Shown one piece after another: positions 1 through 10,804 of a stretch of 28,593 nucleotides of DNA (the stretch's first letter is position 1; each line of letters opens with the position of its first letter). Position numbers and translations under genes: made by a program. Below the pieces are notes generated by a model. It saw only the letters and a program-made list of their open reading frames with translations, was not told the DNA's origin and did not search any database. The stretch spans positions 1 through 28,593 of the forward strand of contig CAXKVV010001287.1 of assembly GCA_964058805.1 (NCBI GenBank). Reading direction: 5' to 3'. This stretch comes from Schoenoplectus triqueter (taxonomy: Eukaryota > Streptophyta > Magnoliopsida > Poales > Cyperaceae).

Positions 1-3000
1 CCCAATCGTTGTTCTTTATGTTATTTTTTTCTTATGCATCGGTGCTAAGTACGGAGCAGACGGATTAGAGGCAAATAAAAGTGCAATTCTGGCTGTTGAT
101 GCTTCGTCTCAGACTGGTCGAAAAATACCCGATACACTTTTTGGAATATTTTTTGAGGTAAACTGCATGGATTTCAAGTGAATTTAAGATCATGTATAGC
201 AGTATAACCCATCTTATTAATGGTTTTGATTTGAGAATGATTCAATCATTTAACTAAGCAATAAATAAAACATTTCAATATATTTTGGTGAGTTTTAGTA
301 TATAAGATCTATTGTTTCAGAACTGCTATTAATCAGCTAAAAAAATATGATAATTATAGGAAATTATTTAATTAAAAAATGTAGGAGATCAACCATGCTG
401 GGGCTGGTGGCATTTGGGCAGAACTAGTCAACAATAGAGGTATTGTCCCATTGGTCTTTCCATCCTTACCAAAACTTTATAAAATGTTATTTTTCAAAAA
501 GACTTTCAAATTTTAAAATAATTTAAAAACATTCCTGATATTATACCATGTTTATAAAACTAGGCACTTGCGAAGTGACATGATAATGCACTTTCTGTGT
601 CTAGGGTTTGAAGCTGGGGGTCAAAACACTCCATCAGATTTCAGCCCCTGGGTCATAATTGGAAATGAAGCGTCTGTCTTGGTTGCTACTGACCGCACCT
701 CTCCGTTTAAAAGAAATCCTGTGGCACTTAAGGTGCAGTCGAATTGCGATGGCAATGGATGCCCATCCACTGGTGTCGGTGTCTATAACCCTGGATTCTG
801 GGGCATGGTATGTAGGAACATATAGCTTTTCTTACTGAGTGTGTAAAGTGTTGGTACTGGTGCTATAATCAGCATTAAAGTTCAGAAAACCAGAATTAAG
901 GAATTAAAAACAGAGATAATGATGGTTAATTTCTCTTCTTATTTTCTTTTGCAAATGGTAAATATTTAACCATACTTGTGTTCTGGAAGATGCTAAGATT
1001 TTTCATTTTTTTCAGTTAGATAACACCTGCTGTATTTGTATTTGTACTCACAATTAAATATTTCTAACTGAGGCTGCATAGTTCAAGATAAGATGGTGAA
1101 TTAATCCCAACTCCTCACATTAACTTTTATATTCCCTTCCATTTACAACCTGTCTTCCATCAGTTGTTGTTCATCTTTTTTGGTGCAAATTTCAGAATGT
1201 TGAGCATGGAAAAGGATACAAGCTAATATTGTTTGTCAAGTCTCTGGACTCGATAAATATCAGTGTTTCACTTACGACCTCTGACGGTTTACAGACTCTA
1301 GCCACCACTAACATTATGTAAGAAGCAACTTTTCTATTCTCACCCTCTTTGTATCAGTCATAACTGATATTAAACTTAACAATGCCTCTGAAATTCTAGA
1401 TCTAAGTAGTTAGCCTTTATTTTTGCATAGAGCATCTTCTTCTGATGTATCGAACTGGATAAAAGTTCAGCTCGAGTTGTTTGCCATTGGTTCCACACCT
1501 AATGGACGACTCCAGTTGACAACTAGAAAGAAAGGGGTTTTCTGGCTAGATCAAGTCTCACTAATGCCAATGGACACCTATATGGTACATGAAATCTTTT
1601 TTTTTTTTGCATTATATGATTTAATTTCGTTCATTCCAATATATCTATTTAGCATAATCATTGCATGTCCCAGATTGTACCAGGCTATGAACAACGCAGA
1701 CAAGGCAGCTAAATTTTATTACCTAACAGCAGTCCATTTATCCATTTCATGCAGGGTCATGGTTTCCGGAAGGATCTTGTTTCCATGCTTGCTGATTTGA
1801 AACCTACATTTATTAGGTTTCCTGGTAGGGTGCATCTGGAAAAATCATTATATCTTATAATCTTATTTTTGTTTCTAAAATTGTTATTCACTAGGGGGAT
1901 GTTATGTGGAGGGGGAGAGGCTATGGAATGCATTTAGATGGACGGCCTCGATAGGTCCTTGGGAAGAGAGACCAGGCCATTTTGGGGATGTTTGGAATTA
2001 TTGGACTGATGATGGCCTTGGCTATTTTGAGTTTCTTCAGGTAGTGACAGGAATTGGGGTGCACGTTTCTTAAACAAACTGGATTTCTGCTTATGCACTG
2101 AGTTATGTTGCATTGCCTTTTTAATCAAGAGCATTTTGGACTTCATTAGTAAACAAAGAACACTTGAACTGGGCATCGATCAATCTAGTTTAATCAGGTT
2201 GTCAGGGCCCTGTATAAACTGGCCTGTCTTCATATTCTCATGTTACCTTATGTATCTATCTCCTTGATCACTTGTGGCAGCTTGCTGAAGATCTTGGTGC
2301 ATCTCCCATATGGGTAATAAACAACGGTAACCTGTTTAATTTAATAGTTTGTCCTCTTTTGTTAAGATTAGGAAACAAAAGCTTTTTGTGATAGAACAGA
2401 TTTTTAATTTCCTTATCATGCTTCATTTGTAGGGCTTAGTCACAGGGAGTCTGTTAGGACTACAGACATCTTATCTTGGGTTCAGGCAAGTACTGGTTAA
2501 TGAGTTTTATCTCAAATACTACATTTACTTTTATTAGTTGAGACAAAAATACAAGACAACAATCTTACTAGTAATCTGCACAAAGAACTACTTTTAGGTT
2601 ACTGTACTGGTAATTCTGGTTATCTGGTACAGTAAAAGTACACTACTGACATAACTTTCTAATGCACTTCACTTTATTATGAATTTAATCAGGATGCATT
2701 AAATAGTATAGAGTTTGCAAGGGGAGATACAAACTCAACATGGGGCTCTGTTAGGGCTTCCATGGGTCACCCAGACACATTTCAATTGAACTATATGGCT
2801 ATTGGTAATGAAAATTGTGGCATGAAATTTTATGAAGGTTAGATTTGCTTTGTATCATAAGTAATGTAGTTCTCGTTTGAAGTACTATTATTAAAAATGC
2901 AAAAATGGATAATAATCACAGTAAAATGTAATAAATGAGATGTGCTGCTATAATTAGCACCTACTGATAACTTGTTTTTTTTTTCCTAGAATTTCTTTGG

Positions 3001-5398
3001 TCTGATTTAATTTCACTTTTGTTAGAGAATTACCTCAAGTTCTACTATGCAATAAAGGAGGCATACCCTGACATTAAAATTATCACAAATTGTGATGGAT
3101 CAAGAAGGATCCTCAACCATCCGGCAGATTATTATGACTATCATGTAAGCAAATGAAAAATCATTCCCAATTCACATTCTTAATTATATTTTCTGATAAA
3201 TTTTTTTACCTTTTTTTTCACTAAATAGATCTATACCTCAAGTAGCAATATGTTTAGACAGAAGGATTATTTTAACAGTGCATCAAAATCTGGACCGAAG
3301 GTTTGTATTAAGATAGCTTCTGGATGTTTTATTTTATTGTATCATTTTGGGTTTCTGTACTAGCTCATTTCTATATTGATGATATCAGAATCTAACTGGC
3401 ACAACCGCACAAACACACAATAACTAAGCATTTTTTCTATTCAACAAAAATATTTAGCTGAAAAAAAAAACTAAGCATAAGATTAGATGAAAAAAGGTTG
3501 AGCTCAACTAGTGTGGTTTGGTTTTGTGCTGATGTTTCTAATCTGGATTGGTTTATAGTTTGGTAAGATAACCTGGTTTGTGAACCCTAATAACACACAC
3601 ACACACACATAATTTTGAAAGTAGTATTGAATAGTACAACTCAGTGCATCTATTGCACCACTGCTGTAAAACTTACCTATTCCAGTCGATTTCAATTTTT
3701 TTGCATTTCATTCTGTTTTTATTAACTAAAGTTATGATTAAAGGCTTTGTTGTTGTTGTTGTTGTTGTGAAGTTATGATTAATTAATTTCAGGCTTTTGT
3801 TAGCGAATATGCTGTGACAGACAGTAGTGCCGGCACGGGAAGTCTCTTAGCTTCCTTAGGGGAAGCGGCCTTTCTCATTGGTCTAGAAAAGAATAGGTCT
3901 TTTTTTTTATGGGCCGTTACAATCTTTTTCTTTTCTTATCAGAAGATGCATAAATATCTGAATATTTAAACTCCTGGTGTCTTATGCAGTGATATTGTGG
4001 AGATGGCAAGCTATGCACCCCTCTTTGTAAATGCAAATGACCGAAAGTTGCCATCGTTCCTTTCTTTTCCTTCTTTTTCGAGCTCTTTTGGTTTATTAAT
4101 ACCAACTATGGTTAGGTTGTCATTTATGATTTTTTCTGTCAATAAAATGAAGCAGGTGGAACCCAGATGCAATAGTATTTAACTCTGCACAGTTGTATGG
4201 TACCCCGAGTTACTGGATGCAACATTTCTTCAAGGAGTCGAGTGGTGCAATTCTTAATCCAACCTATATGCAACCTGACTTGTCAAGCCAATTGGCTGCA
4301 TCTGCAGTTACATGGACAAGCTCAGACCATGCCTCATATCTGAAAATAAAGGTAATTGTGAAATAGAATGCTTGACTATGGCACAATTAAAAAGTAGAAA
4401 TATTTGGACTATTGGTGAAATAAATATGTTTGTTTTCTGATGAACCTTATTCAACCTAGGTTTCACTTGTGCACCATTGTGATCTGTATTCCTCTTAATT
4501 TCATGTTGCTATTTTGAACAAGCTGTACCATACCTCTCTATCAAGCTTTGAATTTAATAATTATTCATTTCTCCGAGGTTAATGAGTGGTATGTTTTACC
4601 CTTTTATTTAGAAGGAGAGATCCACTGACCCGTGGTTTTTGATGCCCTACCATGGCCACATTTTTTAATTAAAATAATGAAAATTTCAAATACTAAATCA
4701 GAAATGTGAGCTGTTGACTTTGCTCTATCTCAAGATTAGCTCCTTCATCTGGAAGATCAAAATGTAACGATCTTGTTTGTACATTATCAAGAACAAAATA
4801 ATCAAGGACTTGTTAGGACCAATTTGGAATACTGATTTATTGGCTTCTTGTTCATGTCTGAAGTGATGTCTCAATTTATGTGATTTCATTAACCTTGAGA
4901 TAGAATAAGATCAACGCTTCATGACTTCTATTTTGATTTTTTATTTGAATTATTAACAAAAATATTGACATGATTGGGAGCAAAAAGTCGGTACTGGATT
5001 GGTCTAGTGTTAATACATTTTTTTAGTCTTTTGGTGCAGATTGTGAATATTGGAAGTGACAGTGTGAACCTCAAGATTTCAGTATCCGGATTAACACACA
5101 CAATAAACTCGCTTAGTTCTTCCACTACTATTCTGACATCTGGCGATGTGATGGATGAGAACTCATTCTTGAACCCAACTAAGGTAACTCAGTAACTCTT
5201 GTCAGCTGGTCTCATGATAATTTATTAGCAGCTAATTGATAATATTCTCTAAACATTTTTTTTTTGGAATAATAGGTGACACCTCAAAAGAGTGTGCTGA
5301 TAGATGCAAACACAGAAATGGATGTTGTTATCTCACCACATTCTCTCATATCATTTGATTTGGCACTCGCGCGTATTGGTTATATAGCTGATATGTGA
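1..5398 (+). CDS. ASD1: alpha-L-arabinofuranosidase, GH51, ASD1-like (spliced, 5' end outside window)
   Basis: Removes terminal alpha-L-arabinofuranosyl residues from cell-wall arabinans and arabinoxylans; family members are secreted to the apoplast. Seventeen exons join in one frame: 1-157, 385-439, 605-807, 1196-1317, 1431-1584, 1755-1824, 1895-2040, 2281-2326, 2433-2485, 2693-2837, 3026-3144, 3229-3300, 3793-3896, 3990-4046, 4156-4351, 5040-5183, 5276-5398 (stop TGA 5396-5398). They give 654 residues from the window edge, against about 680 for the Arabidopsis protein as I recall it, so only the first few residues are missing. A hydrophobic stretch at the start (VVLYVIFFLCIGA) fits the end of a signal peptide. 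Landmarks in order are TLFGIFFEEINHAGAGG, GFEAGGQNTPSD, FIRFPGGC, FGDVWNYWTDDGLG, AIGNENCG (presumed acid/base Glu at 2810-2812) and FVSEYAV (presumed nucleophile Glu at 3805-3807). Both catalytic glutamates are intact and no frameshift or internal stop appears, so the gene looks functional. All introns are GT-AG except the one at 2486-2692, which is GC-AG; the donor after exon 14 (AAA/gttgcc) is weak. Whether it is ASD1 or a close paralogue cannot be settled here. Confidence 0.95.
2486..2692 (+). other. GC-AG intron in the ASD1-like gene
   Basis: The exon ends ...GTT CAG at 2485, the intron starts gcaagt and ends aatcag, and the next exon opens with GAT GCA at 2693. Frame and family similarity (WVQ then DALNSIEFARGD) hold only with this junction. 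GC donors with otherwise strong consensus are a known minor class of U2 introns. Confidence 0.85.
3594..3609. repeat. (AC)n microsatellite in an intron
   Basis: A run of about eight AC dinucleotides lies in the intron between exons 12 and 13 of the arabinofuranosidase gene. The same intron also has a GTT trinucleotide run at about 3747-3768, flanked by two copies of AAGTTATGATTA (3729-3740 and 3771-3782). Confidence 0.8.
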
Positions 5399-5600
5399 AA
5401 CGAGAGATAGCTGAAGGGAAGTAATGACAATGTTTGTTTCACAATTTGTAAATACTGAATAGTAGTATTTTTGGGGTTTTAGTACCAGGGATGGAAAAAT
5501 AAGTGTAATTATTATGTAAATGTTGTTGAAATGGTACCAAACAACAATGAATAAATTAAGATACTCTCCTTGACTGATATCATAATACTCTCCTTGACTG
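5399..5600 (+). other. 3' UTR and likely polyadenylation region of the ASD1-like gene
   Basis: Non-coding sequence follows the stop. A canonical AATAAA lies at 5550-5555, about 150 bases after the stop, within a T/A-rich context typical of plant cleavage regions. The true cleavage site is not visible. Confidence 0.5.
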
Positions 5601-5608
5601 ATATCATA
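5561..5608. repeat. exact 24-bp tandem duplication
   Basis: The 24-base unit starting ATACTCTCCTTGACTGATAT occurs twice head to tail, at 5561-5584 and 5585-5608, with no mismatch. It sits just after the AATAAA of the upstream gene. Perfect identity suggests a recent slippage or fill-in event. Confidence 0.9.
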
Positions 5609-5917
5609 TTGGATTGTGTCATGTAGAAATCTAGCGAGAAGTGCATGGATTTGTTGGTCATCTAGATGTTATGGACCTGATGCGATATAACGAATGAATG
5701 ATACATTGAACTTTAGTGTTGAACCATCTATATCTCCTCAATTGGGTTTTTGTTGTCGTGTTTTCCTTGGTTAGGGCTAGTAAAAAGTACAGAAAAAAAG
5801 AAAAAGGAAAAAAGGAACAAAATAAAGAAAATGTTGTTTCAAGGCAAACAAAAGCAGTTTTCAGCCCCCACAGACACGGATCAAAATTTATAAATTTATA
5901 TATTTGTTTTATGATAA

Positions 5918-6291
5918 GGGATCACTTGGTTATTTTCACAATGTATTTTCAAATAAATATGAAAAAAAATCTTAAAAATAAAAAACTTTATGAATATATT
6001 TTTCTACTTATAGATTGACAGTGATTTAAATATAATATAATATTATTATTATTTGATAGTCCATCAAAGACCGTAAAATTATAACTGTTGTAAATTATAT
6101 AAATTGTGATGGTCCTTGTGAAATATCAAATGATAATGAAATTATATAAAATTTAAATCAACATCAATCTATAAATAGAAGAACATATTCATAAAGTTTT
6201 TAATTTTTTTAGTATTTATTTAAAAATTCATTATCAAAATTGTCAAAATAACCCATTGTCAAGTGATCCCACCCTTATTTGTCAAGTGATC
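5918..6291. mobile_element. fold-back MITE-like element with long inverted repeats
   Basis: The left arm (about 5918-6030, opening GGGATCACTTG) is matched by the reverse complement of the right arm (about 6150-6291, closing CAAGTGATCCC). Shared inner blocks include AAAAACTTTATGAATAT and CTATTTATAGATTGA-like segments. The middle (about 6040-6150) is also imperfectly self-complementary, so the whole unit could fold into one long hairpin. No coding capacity is seen. The outer boundary and target duplication are unclear, partly because the right end is locally duplicated. Length, AT richness and structure fit a non-autonomous DNA transposon; the superfamily cannot be assigned. Confidence 0.75.
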
Positions 6292-6304
6292 CCCACCCTT
6301 ATTT
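6258..6304. repeat. 23/24-bp direct duplication at the MITE right end
   Basis: GTCAAGTGATCCC followed by ACCCTTATTT occurs at 6258-6280 and again at 6281-6304, the second copy with one extra C. It duplicates the terminal motif of the fold-back element, so either copy could be the true end. Confidence 0.85.
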
Positions 6305-7224
6305 TATTTACTTTCTCAATTACTTTTTTATTTAAATAATTAAAAGAATTAGGATTATTGATTAACATCGTCACCCTCCTATACAACTTTGATTTATTGT
6401 GCGCTTACTATTAAATTTAGGTAATATTTAGGGTGAATAAAAGGCACATCAACACCCCCTAGAATCCATCCCCCGGACGTTAATCTCCGGTTGCTAATAT
6501 TAGTTACCTTTTTATTGCTGTTAATTTATCCAATCCGAATTTGTTAGTCTAAATTATTGAAACAGAGATAACCGGTAATTCACTCTTGTCTTTACAATTA
6601 GACACCTTAATTAAAATTTGACTATACACTTGCAATCAAAATAGATGTAATTTAGAATATTTATTAACACTTGTTGGACACACATCAAACATTGAACTAA
6701 CGTTCTTTGTAGTACTTCATGAATGTAGTGAACATCCCCGTAAATCTAAGCAATATTGTCCGTGATGAAGAATCTCGTTGTTTGCTACACACTAGTACTA
6801 CAGACCAGGACTCCTCTACATCAAGGAAAAATTGAATAAATTTTGTTGTAACTTTAAGATGATATACTCTAAAATTAATTTGGTTGGTGTTATGTAGATT
6901 CTAAAAGAGAGCTGTATAGTCATGAAATGCATGGACGGAGACAAGAGGACTCAGGGGCTTGAACCATATGATTTACGTGTGGCCCTCTATATTCAAATTC
7001 TAGCTCCACATCTCATAAGACGCTTCCATTTTTTGTTCTTTCTATGTATTTCTTTAATAGAAGAACAAAGAAAAGTTTTATTTGCCAGGTAAAAAAAATA
7101 CAATCGCGAGATTTTGTTCTAATTACAGGGTTTTAGCATTTTGGCGTGAGGAAAAAAAAAGAAAAGAAAAAAAGTTATTTTTGTCTAAGACTAATGAGCT
7201 AAGAAACACCACGGATTTGGTTTC
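6305..7224. other. AT-rich intergenic spacer
   Basis: No gene could be supported. Reading frames are short and broken, with no recognisable protein motif and no clear repeat structure beyond A/T runs. The 72-codon frame at 7082-7300 is discussed with the minisatellite it runs into. Confidence 0.6.
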
Positions 7225-7308
7225 TGATACGCCCCGATGTTTCTCTGATATGTCTCGATATATCTCCGATAAGCTCCAATATGTCTCCGATATGCCTTGA
7301 TACGTCTC
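7225..7308. repeat. 21-bp minisatellite, four degenerate units
   Basis: Four consecutive 21-base units start at 7225, 7246, 7267 and 7288. Each is built from two related halves around GATATGTCTC / GATACGTCTC. Because 21 is a multiple of three, one plus-strand frame stays open and reads as heptads starting SD (SDTPRCF, SDMSRYI, SDKLQYV). I see nothing else to support translation. Confidence 0.8.
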
Positions 7309-7584
7309 AGATTCGATCTAATTAGCTCTTTTTATTTTATTTTATTCACTATTAAAAAAATTTTATCACTGACCTTTTTATTTTTGTAATCGCTAACAAA
7401 GTTACAAACCTATCCCAAATTCCATAAATTTTTTTATCGTAATACAATAAATGATTTTTATATACTATATAAAAATATATTTTATTACTATATACAACCA
7501 CAATCGTATCCTGTATTCCTTTTCTGCATCGCTGCACCTGCATCATATCCAATACGATACTCCACACCCGCACCTGTAAAACAC
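7309..7584. other. spacer left of the satellite array
   Basis: AT-rich sequence with T and A runs, then a less AT-rich patch (about 7495-7575) with several near-repeats of the type CATATCCAATACGATACTCC. No gene or RNA was recognised. Confidence 0.5.
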
Positions 7585-7703
7585 AGATTAAAATAATTTT
7601 TTTTATTAGTCTATTTGAGTTTTGTATCATTTTTGGCTCATTTAAACAAATAAAAACACAAAAATATAAAAATTTATTGTGATTTTTTTCTTATAATGGT
7701 TTG
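7585..7703. repeat. left fragment of the ~185-bp satellite
   Basis: ATTAGTCTATTTGAGTTTTG at about 7604, followed by ATCATTTTTGGCTCATTT and AACAAATAAAAACAC, is the same series of blocks as in the large array at 14722-22490. The monomer breaks off at 7703 where the retroelement LTR begins. The array was therefore probably continuous before the insertion. Confidence 0.8.
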
Positions 7704-8605
7704 TGTTGGCCCTAAGGGGGATGGTCTTTGAGACTTAGATAATACAAGATTATAAAGAACCAAAGGTAGAAAATGTTGATATCGATTTGGGGTTTAATGT
7801 TCAAGTGTAATGGCAGCGGAAGACAATTCAATTCAATTCTTAACAAGAATATAGCAACTAAAGCAAAAAGAGAGAAAAAAAAGAATAAATAAGAACACAA
7901 GATGTAACAGAGTTCGGCCTATAATATCTGTCTCCGGGAATCTCAACCTCTAACAATTGAGGTTGAGCTGATATACTAAAAAATAGTTTTTACACTTATA
8001 GAACTTGATCCCTTACATAAAAATAGACTGCTAAGTCTATCGATAATAAGAGTGATAAGTGACAATACATTTAAAGAAAAGTGAGTGATAATACATTCAA
8101 AATAAAGATGAGTGAAAATATACTCAAAACCAAAATGAGTGACAACACACTCAAAGAAAAAATGAGCATTATAGCCCAAAAAAATTGACAAAGAATAGTA
8201 GAACACGAAGGATCAAGTTGGAAGAATGAAGAGAAGTTAGATTGAGGTTAAATAAATATTTGACTAATTAAGTATTTTTAAAATCTCTTGGGATTAACTC
8301 TCTCACTTAAGATATTGCCGGTATGCTCTCTGGAATGAATAATTTAGCTAGGTAGGACAGATTCACTTCACAGTGAGAGAATTAATTCTGTAAATAAACC
8401 TTCTGGAACAGATGAAGAGACTGTTTCCGGCTTGAACTGTCATAACAGTTTGAGAGTCGTTGTAACAGTTTAGAAAGGATAATCGTTGGATCTCGTTTTA
8501 AAATCCCTTGAGGTTAATTCTCTCACTTAAGATATTACTGGTATGCTCTATGGAATGAATGATTTAGCATCATTAGGTTTCATAATTTGTGCATTTGACC
8601 CTTGA
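7704..8605 (-). repeat. left (3') LTR of the copia-like element
   Basis: From TGTTGGCCCTAAGGGGGATG onward it aligns with the right LTR over most of its length, including ATGGTCTTTGAGACTTAGAT, the block around CCTCTAACAATTGAGGTTGA, the 27-bp minisatellite and CACTTCACAGTGAGAGAATT. It differs in having a second copy of a ~70-base segment (about 8280-8350 and 8505-8575, both with CTCACTTAAGATATT and GGTATGCTCT). The inner boundary is uncertain: similarity fades soon after about 8600. Confidence 0.75.
8058..8164. repeat. 27-bp minisatellite in the left LTR
   Basis: Four units of 26-27 bases, consensus AGTGACAACACACTCAAA plus an A-rich tail ending ATG. The right LTR carries the same four-unit array with the same length pattern (26, 27, 27, 27), so the minisatellite predates the insertion. 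Confidence 0.85.
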
Positions 8606-8697
8606 ACTTTTTCTCTCTCTTTATTTTTAGGTTACATAAAAGTCGTGGATGATTTCTTGTTCCCAAGACCGAATTTGTTACTAGGTCTTTGACGCAC
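8606..8697. other. remnant sequence between the left LTR and the solo LTR
   Basis: Includes a pyrimidine tract (CTTTTTCTCTCTCTTTATTT at about 8607-8627). On the minus strand this would be purine-rich and could be a decayed polypurine tract next to the 3' LTR. It ends with CGCAC (8693-8697), the target duplication of the inserted solo LTR. Confidence 0.4.
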
Positions 8698-8921
8698 TGA
8701 TGGGTTCTGTGTAGCTTAACAAATTAAACCCTAATATTAATACAATCGGTCGCAAGTGCACGACCTAATCGTATAGTACTTTGGGTTATCGATCCATAGG
8801 GAGGAGCTAAGAAGTACTGGTCAACTAACATTTGGTAATCTAGACCGATCAAAACTGAGTTGGTTCGATCTTAAAACTGAAATAAACAATAAAAATGATA
8901 TTTGTATCCTAGAAATGCAAC

Positions 8922-8956
<35 letters not shown>

Positions 8957-10625
8957 GCCTGTGTTCAGGAATGCACCCTGAATCCACTAATGCAGGTTAA
9001 ATCCTAGAAATACGAATTGAGTCATTGAATGCAGTCTATATCGGAAGGAATGCATGCTGCACTAATAACTTGGGGGTAAAACTGAAATATTTTTATGGAT
9101 ATGCAGTATCTAGGTATATGTGTTCACCGTCATATTTTAGTTATACATGTTTGATTATTTATATTATATTTATTGGTTTATATAGTTGAGGGATATATCT
9201 TATGTTTGATAATCAACTATATGTATATAACTAATTATACTGTATCTAGTTCAAATATGACATGATATCATCGTACCATACCACTTTGACTTAAGTCCGT
9301 TAATTTCTGTGATATATCTTGAATTCTCTTAGTTTCTAATACACCGTCGTGCATAAAATGTCTAAGTTTATTTTATTTCAGTCCGGTTTTCAACGTCACC
9401 GTAACAATATCATGATTTACTTGTCTAAAATATATTTATAATATTATAATCCTAACTTTATATAACCCCTTTGTACCCGTCAGCAATACACTCACCCTTT
9501 CAGTTTGTTATATATTACCAGCAAGGTTGCTAAGCTATTCTTATAGCATCACAAGCAGTTTAATCATACGAAATAAATCAACATATAAACCATATAAATG
9601 ACTCAAACATGTATAATATAAAATATTTAGGTTACATTCATATCCCTTCCATATTAAACAAGCTAGAAACTACAAATATAAAAATAAATATCTCTTATAA
9701 AATTAAAAGAAAAGAGAAAATACAATCCGTTTCTTGCAACTCAAGAATAGACGCTACTTTGCATCTGAGCACCTTACTTGCTCCTGGAGACCTTGTCAAT
9801 GGAGGAAGAAAGAACAAAAATAGATTTATCTTGATCCAGTACGAATGCTAGTCCAAGGTGGAAGTAAGAAAGTATGGAGAATGAGATTTCAAAATGAGAG
9901 GTTTGATAAGATTTATATAGAAGAGCAAGAGTGCTTGAATGTCAAAACTCTTGATCGTGGGACTAAACTTTTTTTGAGCCGGGTATGATCAGAGAATTAA
10001 TTGTGCAATCTGGAATTAATCGACGTCTCTTACAGCCGGTGTAATTGAGTGATTCTTGCGCATAGATCGAACAGATCTTCACGGCTGGCGCAACGAGCAA
10101 TTGAATGCTTCAGCGCACATGATGAATGAATTAATTAAATGATCATGCCAATCAATTGCGCATCTACGAGTTTTAGCTCAATTATGAATTTTGATTGATT
10201 TTTATTTCTTGTCTTCATGCGTTGGCCTTGGTCAGGAGTGGCACCAGGTGGAATTAAATAATGAGATTTGGAATAATTAAGCCTTGATTATGCCCTTATC
10301 TTCTTTCTTCACGTTGTGGATTAATTAATGAAATTTGGCTTTGATTATTTTCTCTCTTCAGCGTCAATAGGAGAAATAACAGCAGAGGGTCTGATGTGGC
10401 AGGAGCCAATGAAATGGGTCACAAACGGGTCATCTCATAATTAGTTTCAGTTCTGCTCCAAATCTACAAAAAAATATAAAATGCACAGCAAGCAATCGTC
10501 CTTTTGACAGAAATTATAAGAAACTAGCTCAAAATAAATAAAAATATAATAAAATAAAATAAAATAAAAAGATTTAATTTTTGGTTTAACTATGCATGAA
10601 ATATAGATATAAATATTGTTCATCA
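8698..10625 (-). mobile_element. solo LTR with 5-bp target duplication
   Basis: The 1,928-bp block starts TGATG and ends CATCA, a perfect 5-bp terminal inverted repeat with TG..CA termini, and is bounded by CGCAC at 8693-8697 and 10626-10630. That combination is diagnostic of an LTR left by recombination of a full element. On the minus strand a TATA-like TATATAAATC lies near 9920, followed by a GC-richer leader, which suggests the LTR is transcribed right to left. Near its left end it shows the GGTCGCAAGTGCACGACC and ATCGATCCATAGGGAGG type of sequence that I associate with plant LTR repeats; the exact lineage is not assigned. It contains no protein-coding gene. Confidence 0.85.
8924..8952. 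repeat. (AG)n microsatellite
   Basis: About 14 AG dinucleotides inside the solo LTR. Shorter flanking motifs GGAATGCA/ACTGCATT recur nearby (8968-9060), giving this part of the LTR a locally repetitive look. Confidence 0.9.
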
Positions 10626-10630
10626 CGCAC

Positions 10631-10804
10631 ATACTTATCTAAATCCATTGAAGTGATGCTTGTTGATGTATATGTGGATTTTTTAGTGTTCTATTTTTAG
10701 TTTTTAAAATTTGCACTTTTATTTTTAATGTTAAAATTTCATCTAAGTGCATTTGATAATTTTTTTATATTTTATAATTTAAACTCATAAGATTGAATCT
10801 TTAA
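10631..10804. other. retroelement internal DNA with no recognisable coding
   Basis: Lies between the solo LTR's right target duplication and the gag remnant. It is T-rich with many stops in all frames and shows no pol motif. Confidence 0.45.

Noticed and set aside
5716..6018. 100-codon plus-strand frame
   Set aside because: It runs into the left arm of the fold-back element, is Lys/Ile-rich from A/T bias, and has no recognisable motif or family.
7082..7300. 72-codon frame ending in SD heptads
   Set aside because: The openness is explained by the 21-bp minisatellite and an A-rich run; no start context, splice partner or family match.
9609..9851. 80-codon frame in the solo LTR
   Set aside because: It lies inside a defined LTR and opposite to its likely transcription direction; no motif.
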